Positions 26,271 to 33,983 of a DNA stretch of 64,000 bases are shown in pieces. Origin of the DNA: Lacihabitans sp. CS3-21 (GTDB taxonomy: Bacteria; Bacteroidota; Bacteroidia; Cytophagales; Spirosomataceae); the NCBI RefSeq assembly GCF_024343675.1, contig NZ_RJUD01000006.1, forward strand, positions 1-64,000, read 5' to 3'. The stretch's first letter is position 1, and the number at the start of each line of letters is the position of its first letter. The notes under the pieces were generated by a model. It saw only the letters and a list, made by a program, of their open reading frames with translations, was not told the DNA's origin and ran no database searches. Position numbers and translations under genes: made by a program.

Positions 26271-27467
26271 CTAAATTATTATTCTAAAAGTTGTACCTTT
26301 TCCTATCTCTGATTTAAGCACATAAATTTGGCCACCGTGATAAGTCTCAATTATCCTTTTTGCTAAAGTTAATCCAAGTCCCCAACCTCTCTTTTTAGTT
26401 GAAAATCCAGGGTTAAACACTTTGCGTTGAACCGCATTGTTCATCCCTTTTCCGGTGTCTGAAATATCCATCGTTAGTTTTCCTGAGGAATTATAATTCA
26501 TTTTTATTTCAAGATTTCCAATGCCTCCCATGGCGTCCACTGCATTTTTACAAAGGTTTTCTACCACCCATTCTATGAGATTTTTGTTTATTTTCTGTAT
26601 ATATGGTTTCTCTAGATTGTTGATCAGCGTCCAGTTTATTTTGGTGGAAATGCGTTTTTTCAAGTATTCAACTGCCGATTCTATTAATTCGCCTAAATTT
26701 TCCTCTTTCATGGTAGGTTCTGAGCCAATATTAGAGAAACGATTGGTGATGGTTTCGAGCCTTGATATATCCTTTAGCATTTCGTCTCCAATAGAACTAT
26801 CAAAATCTGGATTAATTTTCAGTACTTCTATCCAACCCATTAATCCTGAGATTGGGGTGCCTAACTGATGTGCCGTTTCTTTGGCCAAGCCTACCCATAC
26901 ACGATTTTGTTCGGCTTTTCTTGAGGATGAATAGGTCAAGTAGGCTAGTGTGCCGAAAACCAAGAATGTTGCAATAAGAATATATGGGAAATAGCTTAAT
27001 TGTTTGACAATGGTAGAGTTGGCATAATAAACATATCCCTTGCTTTTTCCAACGGTAAACTCCAAGGGCTTGTGTTCCTCAGCCATTTCTGCAACTTTTT
27101 CAAGTAGTAGTTTTTCCTTTTCTTTCTCGTCCCATTTTTTGGTGCTATCTTCTAGCTCGGGTATATTGAGATAGATATTTGGACTGCCATCGGTCACCAA
27201 AATAGTCGGAACAGTTTCGTTAGCTTTTATTACTTCGTCTACAAATGTGTAGTCACAATCGTTGTTCACTCCTTGATTTATAAAAAAACCCAAACCTTCG
27301 GCATATAAACGGGCGTATTTTTCTTCCCTATCTTCTAGAGATTTCCGAACCTCATTAAAGTAATACAACACGCCCACCACAAAAACCAAAAGCACAGCTG
27401 TCAGAATGATCCTTTTGGTTGAAATGTTCACATACAAATCGTGGAATAATCTATTTCTTTTCATCAA
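26271..27467 (-). CDS. Membrane sensor histidine kinase
   Basis: 398 residues. Two membrane helices (residues ~19-36 and ~165-187) enclose a periplasmic sensor of about 125 residues. After these come the His box (VGLAKETAHQLGTPISGLMGW), the N box (VENLCKNAVDAMGG), G1 (ISDTGKGM) and G2 (GWGLGLTLAKRI). TAHQLGTP, with Q rather than the usual E after the phosphorylated His, is common in a Bacteroidetes subgroup. No response regulator gene is next to it, so its partner is coded elsewhere. It is followed by ppk1, which might hint at phosphate or stress sensing (weak). Confidence 0.9.
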   Translation of the reverse strand: MMKRNRLFHDLYVNISTKRIILTAVLLVFVVGVLYYFNEVRKSLEDREEKYARLYAEGLGFFINQGVNNDCDYTFVDEVIKANETVPTILVTDGSPNIYLNIPELEDSTKKWDEKEKEKLLLEKVAEMAEEHKPLEFTVGKSKGYVYYANSTIVKQLSYFPYILIATFLVFGTLAYLTYSSSRKAEQNRVWVGLAKETAHQLGTPISGLMGWIEVLKINPDFDSSIGDEMLKDISRLETITNRFSNIGSEPTMKEENLGELIESAVEYLKKRISTKINWTLINNLEKPYIQKINKNLIEWVVENLCKNAVDAMGGIGNLEIKMNYNSSGKLTMDISDTGKGMNNAVQRKVFNPGFSTKKRGWGLGLTLAKRIIETYHGGQIYVLKSEIGKGTTFRIII

Positions 27468-27636
27468 TTTTCAAAAAATATTTTTTCGGATTTTAGTTAT
27501 TATTTTTCCATGTTAGAATCTAAACTTGGAATTTGGTCGTAGTTATACATGATGGAAGACAGGAAATTCTAATTTAGAATTTTTCTAAATTACAAAAACT
27601 GCTTATTGTCATAACAAATATAGGGTAGCTAGGGCG

Positions 27637-27644
27637 TATTTTTG
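27637..27644 (+). promoter_or_regulatory. -7 element of hemA
   Basis: TATTTTTG matches TAnnTTTG, 27 bases before the hemA start ATG at 27672. The TTG that would begin a longer hemA frame lies inside this element, which argues against that longer start. No clear -33 element is seen. Confidence 0.4.
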
Positions 27645-27671
27645 CATAAATATTTTTCAAATATCAAGGTA

Positions 27672-28925
27672 ATGAGCGAGAGTTTTAGAGTAGTTTCAAT
27701 TTCTTACAAAAAGGCACCTTTGCAAATAAGGGAAAGATTAGCTTTGGATGAAAGCGAAACAAAGGCGTTTTATTTGAAACTTAAAGAGGTATTAGGAGTA
27801 GTTGAGGCCTTGGTTATATCTACTTGCAATCGCACGGAGGTTTATTTTAAGTCAGACTTAGACCTTTCATCGGAAGTTATCAAACTATTGGCTGTTAATA
27901 AAGGCGTATCTTCTTTAGAAATCGAAAGTTATTTTGAAATCATCAATGAAGAATCAGCTGCCACAAACTACCTTTTTGAGGTTGCACTTGGTTTGCAGTC
28001 ACAGGTAATTGGAGATCAGCAGATTATCAATCAAGTAAAGAATGCCTACCAATGGTCAGCTGATATGCAAATGGCTGGGCCGTTTGTACACAGGGTGTTG
28101 CACACGGTATTTTATGCCAACAAAAGATTGGTACAAGAGACATCGTTTAGAGATGGAGCGGCTTCTACGAGCTATGTGACGATAGATTTAATGGAAAGTT
28201 TCTTGCCGATGTTGGTCAACCCGAGCATTTTGGTTTTGGGACTTGGGGAGATTGGTGAAGACATAGCCAAAACATTGTTTGAGAAAGGAATTAAGAATGT
28301 TAGTGTTTGTAATAGAACGAAAGAGAAAGCGGTAGAAATAGCGAAATCTTTCGAAATGGAAGTATTGGATTACATGGATTTGTCTGAGAAGATTCAATAC
28401 TTTGATGTGGTGATTTCTTCAGTAAGAGCAGAATCACCTGTTGTAAAAGCTGCTTATTTGGCCAATAAAAAAGCGATAACCTATTTGTTTGACCTTTCAG
28501 TACCAAGAAGTATTGAGTCTGAAGTAGAAAATATTCCTGGGGTGGTATTATATGGCCTTGATGAAATACAAAAACGATCAGACGAAGCCTTAGAGAAAAG
28601 AAAGTCGGCTATTCCACAAGTAAAAACCATCATCAGTGAGATGGTATTGGAGGTAGCTAATTGGTCGAAAGAGATGATGGTTTCGCCAACCATACAAAAA
28701 CTCAAAAACGCATTGGAACAAATACGTCAAGACGAAATGTCTAGATATTTGAAAACCATGAGTGCTGAAGAAGCGGAGAAAATGGACAAAGTAACTGCGG
28801 CTATGATGCAGAAAATTATAAAACTACCGGTACTTCAGCTTAAGGCTGCTTGCAAGCGTGGAGAGGCCGATACACTTATTGATGTCTTGAACGATTTGTT
28901 TGATTTGGAGAAAGTAAGTGTTTAA
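27672..28925 (+). CDS. hemA: Glutamyl-tRNA reductase
   Basis: 417 residues. It reduces glutamyl-tRNA to glutamate-1-semialdehyde, the first committed step of haem synthesis by the C5 route. Seen are the nucleophilic cysteine in STCNRTEVYF, the substrate region GLQSQVIGDQQI, the NADPH-binding fold (LVLGLGEIGEDIAKTLFEKGIKNVSVCNRT) and a C-terminal helical dimerisation domain. The start at 27672 (MSESFRVVSISYKKAPLQIRERL) fits the family. No other hem genes are near. Confidence 0.95.
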   Translation: MSESFRVVSISYKKAPLQIRERLALDESETKAFYLKLKEVLGVVEALVISTCNRTEVYFKSDLDLSSEVIKLLAVNKGVSSLEIESYFEIINEESAATNYLFEVALGLQSQVIGDQQIINQVKNAYQWSADMQMAGPFVHRVLHTVFYANKRLVQETSFRDGAASTSYVTIDLMESFLPMLVNPSILVLGLGEIGEDIAKTLFEKGIKNVSVCNRTKEKAVEIAKSFEMEVLDYMDLSEKIQYFDVVISSVRAESPVVKAAYLANKKAITYLFDLSVPRSIESEVENIPGVVLYGLDEIQKRSDEALEKRKSAIPQVKTIISEMVLEVANWSKEMMVSPTIQKLKNALEQIRQDEMSRYLKTMSAEEAEKMDKVTAAMMQKIIKLPVLQLKAACKRGEADTLIDVLNDLFDLEKVSV

Positions 28926-28956
28926 TTGTGAAGATATATCTCTGTTAAAAATATTG

Positions 28957-28988
28957 AAAAAAGGCGACAAGAAATTGTCGCCTTTTTT
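28957..28988 (+). terminator. Bidirectional terminator after hemA
   Basis: A 14-bp stem including GGCGACAA and TTGTCGCC, a 4-base GAAA loop and six T on each strand. It lies between hemA and the convergent amidohydrolase gene and probably serves both. Confidence 0.9.
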
Positions 28989-29023
28989 GCTTCTGTTCCA
29001 AAGAGTTTAAAAAAATACCGAGC

Positions 29024-30442
29024 TCAATTTCTATAATTCAAAGCTGGTTTTCTGTTGCCAAGCAAAGCTTCATACTTAAAATCACCACCCGTTTTTTCTT
29101 TAAATTCTATTGTAGCTTTTTGAATAAGTTCTTGATTTTCAAATAAGTCTATCGCACTCAATGCCAAAGTTTTGGCTGCTATCATCATTCCTTTTACTCC
29201 TATGCTTGTTCCGCCAGCGGCCACAGCTTGCCAGCTATGGGCAGGTGTGCCTGGTACCCAAGTGGCAGTTCTACAACCCACTGTTGGCACAGCCCAGCTT
29301 ACATCACCCACGTCTGTAGATCCGCCATTGGCAGAGTTCTCAAGTTTAAGTTCTTGAACTTTAGTAGTAGCATCAAGAGAGCTTTTGAACATCCCTGGAG
29401 TAGGTAATATTTTGTTTGCAAATGCCAATTCCTCTGGTGTCATTACATATCCACCCACCATACTCATGTTGTTGTGCATTACTTTGGCAAGCGTTTCGTT
29501 GGGTAAGAGTTCGTGCACGCCGCCCAATACTTCTACCTCTACTCTTGTGCCCGTGCCTTGTGCAGCTCCTTTGGCTATGTTTTCCATCCATTCCCACATT
29601 TCTTTTACATTGGTGCGGTTGGGATGACGAGCATACACGTATAATTCAGCAAAGTCTGGTACTACGTTTGGAGCTTTTCCTCCTTGTGTAATCACGTAGT
29701 GAATACGAGAATCCTCTTGAACGTGTTCACGCATCATATTGATCATGTGTGTCATGGCTTCTATACCATCCAATGCCGAACGACCATTTTCGGGAGAAGC
29801 TGCCGCATGAGCCGAGCGACCGTAAAATCTAAACTTGCCCGATTTGTTGGCCAATGAACTTGATGCATTGGCAGAGTTGTCAGAGCTTGGATGCCAGTGC
29901 AATACCACATCCACGTCTTTAAATAAGCCCTCACGTACCATATATACTTTTCCAGATCCGCCCTCTTCTGCAGGTGTGCCATAAAATTTTATTGTGCCTT
30001 TTTGACCCGTTTTTTTCATCCAGTCTTTTACGGCTACGGCTGCTGCTGTAGAGCCTACACCAAACAAATGATGGCCACAAGCATGGCCTGCTATGCCATT
30101 GAGCGATTGTTTTTCTGGGTTTGCTGATTGTGAAAGGCCTGGAAGAGCGTCAAATTCTCCCAAAATTCCAATAACAGGCTTGCCCGAACCAAAAGTAGCC
30201 ACAAAGGCCGTTGGAATATCTGCTACGCCAGCAGTTACGGTGAAACCTTCTTTTTTGAGCGTGTTTTGGAGAAGCTCTGAGCTTTTGTATTCTTGATAAC
30301 CCACCTCGGCAAAATTCCAGATGTCCATGGCCATGGAGCTATACTCTGGCTGTCTTTTTTGTATATCGTCAATTACTTGTTTTTTGGTTTGTGCAAAAAG
30401 CAAGGGGCTTGTAAGAAGAATAAATAACAGTGTTTTTTTCAT
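29024..30442 (-). CDS. Secreted M20-family amidohydrolase (AbgB-like)
   Basis: 472 residues with a signal peptide (MKKTLLFILLTSPLLFAQ). The metal-binding motifs GHACGHH and PAEEGGSGK, the dimerisation-domain start FRFYGRSAHAAASPENGRSALD and VGDVSWAVPT match M20D amidohydrolases, close to p-aminobenzoyl-glutamate hydrolase subunit B. It would cleave an amide bond in a small N-acyl or p-aminobenzoyl substrate in the periplasm; the true substrate is unknown. Single gene with its own terminator shared with hemA. Confidence 0.9.
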   Translation of the reverse strand: MKKTLLFILLTSPLLFAQTKKQVIDDIQKRQPEYSSMAMDIWNFAEVGYQEYKSSELLQNTLKKEGFTVTAGVADIPTAFVATFGSGKPVIGILGEFDALPGLSQSANPEKQSLNGIAGHACGHHLFGVGSTAAAVAVKDWMKKTGQKGTIKFYGTPAEEGGSGKVYMVREGLFKDVDVVLHWHPSSDNSANASSSLANKSGKFRFYGRSAHAAASPENGRSALDGIEAMTHMINMMREHVQEDSRIHYVITQGGKAPNVVPDFAELYVYARHPNRTNVKEMWEWMENIAKGAAQGTGTRVEVEVLGGVHELLPNETLAKVMHNNMSMVGGYVMTPEELAFANKILPTPGMFKSSLDATTKVQELKLENSANGGSTDVGDVSWAVPTVGCRTATWVPGTPAHSWQAVAAGGTSIGVKGMMIAAKTLALSAIDLFENQELIQKATIEFKEKTGGDFKYEALLGNRKPALNYRN

Positions 30443-30562
30443 TGGGTTTTAGGTTTTTGGTTTGTTGAGTAAATATAAGTTTTTTTCTAAAAAGAAGTTT
30501 CTCAAATTGGTGATATCTGGTCTTTTTGTAGATAAAACAATAAGATATACTTATTCAAAGCT

Positions 30563-31378
30563 TTACAAAAACTTGATTCTGTATATTTTTGGCCAGAGTT
30601 TGCCAGTAATCAGAAACTCTCCTTTGGCTGGGTTGTAGGCTATGCCATTCATTTCCATTAGGCCTGGGTTGAGTTTTTGGGCTTCCAGAAAAAGTGGCCC
30701 CATATCTACTTTAGCTACTACGTTGCCCGTGTTGGTGTCTATTTTTACTATTTGGTTAGTTGTCCAGATGTTGGCATAGATATAACCTCCCACATACTCC
30801 AATTCGTTGATTTTATCTATGGCGTAGCCGTTTTCTCTTACGTTGATTTCTTTGATTTTTGAGAAGTCTTTAGGGCTAAAATAGGTGAGTTTGCTGGTGC
30901 CGTCGCTCATGATAAGGTGCGTGCTGTCGTGGGTCATACCCCAGCCTTCGGCGTTGGCGTAAGGATATTCAGCTATTTGTTTGTAAGTTTTGGCATCGTA
31001 AACAAAGCATTTTTGGGCTTTGTAAGTGAGCTGGAATATTTTTCCGTCGAGCTTTGCTATGCCCTCGCCAAAGTATTTGTTGCGGTCTATGGCTGCTTTA
31101 GGGATTATTTTTCCCGTGGTGGTATCTACTGGCCCGAGGTGCGAGAGTGTATAAGTAAGTTCCTCTGGTGAGCCCGTGCTTTCGAATATCTGACCGTTGT
31201 CTATGTATAAGCCCTCTGTAAAAGACTGTATGTCATGTGGATAGCTACCCACTATGCTGTAGTTGAGTGTGGCTGTTGATGCGGGCTCTTCTGTAGTTTC
31301 AGTAGTTTCAGTGCTTTTTTTATCGCAAGCAAATACCCAAACCGATACCGCCAATATCCCTATAATGTTTCTAAACAT
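30563..31378 (-). CDS. Glutaminyl-peptide cyclotransferase lipoprotein
   Basis: 271 residues. Signal sequence with lipobox WVFAC (Cys18), then a Thr/Glu-rich linker. The body is the five-bladed propeller of plant-type glutaminyl cyclase: HDIQSFTEGLYIDNGQIFESTG, GEGIAKLDGKIFQLTYKAQKCFVYD, EGWGMTHDSTHLIMSDGTSKL, NELEYVGGYIYANIWTTNQIVKID and MNGIAYNP. It turns N-terminal Gln of exported proteins into pyroglutamate. Bacteroidetes often need this after signal peptide cleavage leaves an N-terminal Gln; many exported proteins here have Q right after the signal peptide (AQ ending), which fits. Confidence 0.88.
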   Translation of the reverse strand: MFRNIIGILAVSVWVFACDKKSTETTETTEEPASTATLNYSIVGSYPHDIQSFTEGLYIDNGQIFESTGSPEELTYTLSHLGPVDTTTGKIIPKAAIDRNKYFGEGIAKLDGKIFQLTYKAQKCFVYDAKTYKQIAEYPYANAEGWGMTHDSTHLIMSDGTSKLTYFSPKDFSKIKEINVRENGYAIDKINELEYVGGYIYANIWTTNQIVKIDTNTGNVVAKVDMGPLFLEAQKLNPGLMEMNGIAYNPAKGEFLITGKLWPKIYRIKFL

Positions 31379-31602
31379 ATCTATTCATTGTTTTTTTCTA
31401 AACGTAAATATCTGTAGAAACAGAGAGTTTTTCAAATTATTTGGTGGAATTGGGGTGTATTTGAATAATTGTGTAAAGCATTTCTTTTTAATTGAGTGTT
31501 TCCAAAGTCTATTTCATAATTTATTTCTATCTACTTTTTGGGTTTGACCTGCGGTCTGGCTATATACCGAAAATTAACCAATTACCACTTTAACCAATTA
31601 TC

Positions 31603-32832
31603 CTATTGATACATTTTCCTCAATTTTTCGGGTGGTAGGCCAAGTCCCTCTACTTTTGTTTCCTTGCGACGTTCGTACATCTGCATGCCAAACACCTTGC
31701 CCACGGCCTTGATGCCATGCTTGTGGCGTATGCGATCCATGGCTTGGTAGAGGTCGGCCATGTGGGCGGACTTGTCGAAAAGTGTAATCTGCGAATAGCC
31801 TGGCACCAATTTGCCAAACTTCACGCCAATGAGCCGAATGAGTAAGCGACGGTCGTAGAGTTTTTCAAATATTTCTAGGGCCTTTTCTTGTAGTTGGTCG
31901 TCGTTGGCGGTGTAGCTTACACTCAGCTGCCGCAGGTGGGTGTCGAAGTTGGAGTATCGGATCTTGACCGAAAGTTGCCCTACACAGCGGTTTTTGCGGC
32001 GGAGGTCGTAGCAGAGTTCTTCGGTCATTTTTACAAGAATAGACCGCAACAGGCTTACATCAGTGGTGTCTTTGTCGAAGGTCATTTCTTTCGACATCGA
32101 CTTTTGATCGTGGTAAGGCACCACCGGGCTGTTGTCTATGCCGTTGGCCCTATCCCAAAGGCTGACGCCGTTTTGCCCTAACACGGCCTGTACCATTTTC
32201 TTGGGCATTTCGGCCAACATGCCTATGCTCGTAATGCCCATGTTGCGTAGCTGTTGGCCTGTTACTTTGCCTATCATGGGCATTTTGCTTATGGCCAAAG
32301 GGCTCAGAAATGAGCGTTCTTCGCCTATCGGTATGAGCTTTTGGTTGTTGGGTTTACATTCGTTGGTGGCTACTTTTGATATTGTTTTGCCGCTACTCAT
32401 GCCCAGCGATATGGTCAGGCCTGTATCTTTTTTTACCCGCTGCCGCAGCTCAGTGGCGTATTTGTAGCTACCAAAGTATTTATCCATGCCCGTGAGGTCG
32501 GCGTAGAATTCGTCTATGGATGCTTTTTCTAGTAAGGGCAGATTGCTTTCCATTAAGTTGGTGACCATGTCGGAGTATTTTACATAACTCTCAAAGTCTC
32601 CACGGATCCAGATGGCGTCGGGGCAGAGGCGTTTGGCCATTTTGCCGGGCATGGCTGAGCTTACGCCAAAAGCTCGGGCTTCGTAGCTACAGGCGGCCAC
32701 TACGCCACGCTCGCTCATGCCACCCACTATCACTGGTTTGCCTATGAGGCTAGGATTTTTGATCCTTTCGACCGACACAAAGAAGGAGTCGAGGTCGAAA
32801 TGAGCAATGGTTCGTGTTGTTGCTGATTTCAT
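31603..32832 (-). CDS. dinB: DNA polymerase IV (Y family)
   Basis: 409 residues. Catalytic carboxylates lie in IAHFDLDSFFVSVER and SIDEFYADLTG; the steric-gate region, helix-hairpin-helix (MPMIGKVTGQQLRNMGITSIGMLAEMP) and little-finger domain follow. It copies across damaged bases with low fidelity. Codon use looks richer in G and C than its neighbours. The C-terminus lacks a clear beta-clamp motif in the usual place, although QITLFDK (mid-C-terminal) resembles one. The 224 bases downstream hold nothing I can name. Confidence 0.93.
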   Translation of the reverse strand: MKSATTRTIAHFDLDSFFVSVERIKNPSLIGKPVIVGGMSERGVVAACSYEARAFGVSSAMPGKMAKRLCPDAIWIRGDFESYVKYSDMVTNLMESNLPLLEKASIDEFYADLTGMDKYFGSYKYATELRQRVKKDTGLTISLGMSSGKTISKVATNECKPNNQKLIPIGEERSFLSPLAISKMPMIGKVTGQQLRNMGITSIGMLAEMPKKMVQAVLGQNGVSLWDRANGIDNSPVVPYHDQKSMSKEMTFDKDTTDVSLLRSILVKMTEELCYDLRRKNRCVGQLSVKIRYSNFDTHLRQLSVSYTANDDQLQEKALEIFEKLYDRRLLIRLIGVKFGKLVPGYSQITLFDKSAHMADLYQAMDRIRHKHGIKAVGKVFGMQMYERRKETKVEGLGLPPEKLRKMYQ

Positions 32833-32940
32833 TTTTTAAGTATAAGTAATATTCGTAGCTCAAAATTGACAATTATTTTAGCAGAGTATTGCTTGTATTT
32901 TTAGCAAAAATTATTTTGCTAAGGTTTGTAGAGTGAGAGA

Positions 32941-33052
32941 AAGTTTGTGAGGGTACAAACTTGGGCGGAGATGGGCGAAGTTTGTGATGACACAAACTTG
33001 GATGGATACAAAGCTAAATGAGCGAAGCGATAAAAACTTTGAGTAACTCAAA
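32941..33052. repeat. Cluster of small hairpins before dinB
   Basis: AAGTTTGT...ACAAACTT occurs at 32941-32962, and AAGTTTGTG...CACAAACTT at 32978-32999, as two tandem hairpins with related sequence. A third hairpin, TTTGAGT...ACTCAAA, lies at 33038-33052. They sit between the K+ channel stop and the dinB start on the minus strand. They could be a transcription end for the channel operon or protein-binding sites. Confidence 0.55.
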
Positions 33053-33113
33053 AACACAAAGTAGATAAAAAAAAATCAGTGAAACTCTGTGTCAAAAAAA
33101 TACTTTGCAAAAA

Positions 33114-33983
33114 TCAATGCACATGCTTGCCTTTCTCTGCCAAAAAATACTCGGCTTGGCAATAAGGGCATTTTACTTTTCCTGTTTCGTTTTTATAGCC
33201 CCTGATGTGCTCGTTGAAACCCGAAGCGATAATACCCGCAGGTAAAGCAAATAGTGAAATCCCTGAAATGGCCACAAAAGCTCCCAATATTTTTCCGGCT
33301 AGTGTTATAGGGTAAATGTCGCCATAACCTACTGTAGTCATGGTATTTACGCCCCACCAAAGAGCTGCGGGGATACTTGAAAAATTCTTTGGCTGCACAG
33401 GGTGCTCAATATAATACATCAAAGAACTAGAGAAAATAATTAAGAAAAAGATAAAAGAAAATGCCAAAATGAGCTCGTCTCGTTTGCTGTTCAATACGTT
33501 TTTTATGATTCTAAATGCATGGAAATACCTGCTCATGCGGAAAAGCCTCAGAATACGCAACAAACGAAGCATTCGTATAAAAGCAAAGTCGGTAGCGAAA
33601 GCGGAAAGGAAAAACGGTGCAATGGCCAGTAAATCCACAATACCCCAAAACGAAAGCAGAAAACGTACACGGCCGTAAAACGGATGGCTAAATCCCCGAG
33701 CCTCAACACAAGACCAAAGACGAAATAAATACTCAACCAAAAAAATAGCTACAGAGAAGTATTCGAAGTCCCTAAAAACGGTATGGTAGTTTTGGCTTAA
33801 ATCAGGAATAGTATTGAGTATAATGGCTATGGTATTCAGAAAGATAAGTATGGAAAGCGAAATGTTGAATACAAAACTGATTCCTTTTCGCTCAGAATAC
33901 CGCACATCTAGTGTGCTCCACACTTTTTTTCTAAAGCTACGCTTGTTGCCTATTTCGAGGGTTTTAATCGAGTTTAAGTCCAT
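33114..33983 (-). CDS. Voltage-gated-type potassium channel
   Basis: 289 residues. Six membrane helices, the fourth with regularly spaced arginines (RMLRLLRILRLFRMSRYFHAFR) as in voltage sensors, and the selectivity filter TMTTVGYGD. It should conduct K+ across the inner membrane. The C-terminus has no RCK domain; instead a short tail carries CPYCQAEYFLAEKGKHVH, which could bind zinc as half a zinc ribbon. The start codon overlaps the end of the S9 peptidase gene by 20 bases, so they are cotranscribed. Confidence 0.9.
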   Translation of the reverse strand: MDLNSIKTLEIGNKRSFRKKVWSTLDVRYSERKGISFVFNISLSILIFLNTIAIILNTIPDLSQNYHTVFRDFEYFSVAIFLVEYLFRLWSCVEARGFSHPFYGRVRFLLSFWGIVDLLAIAPFFLSAFATDFAFIRMLRLLRILRLFRMSRYFHAFRIIKNVLNSKRDELILAFSFIFFLIIFSSSLMYYIEHPVQPKNFSSIPAALWWGVNTMTTVGYGDIYPITLAGKILGAFVAISGISLFALPAGIIASGFNEHIRGYKNETGKVKCPYCQAEYFLAEKGKHVH

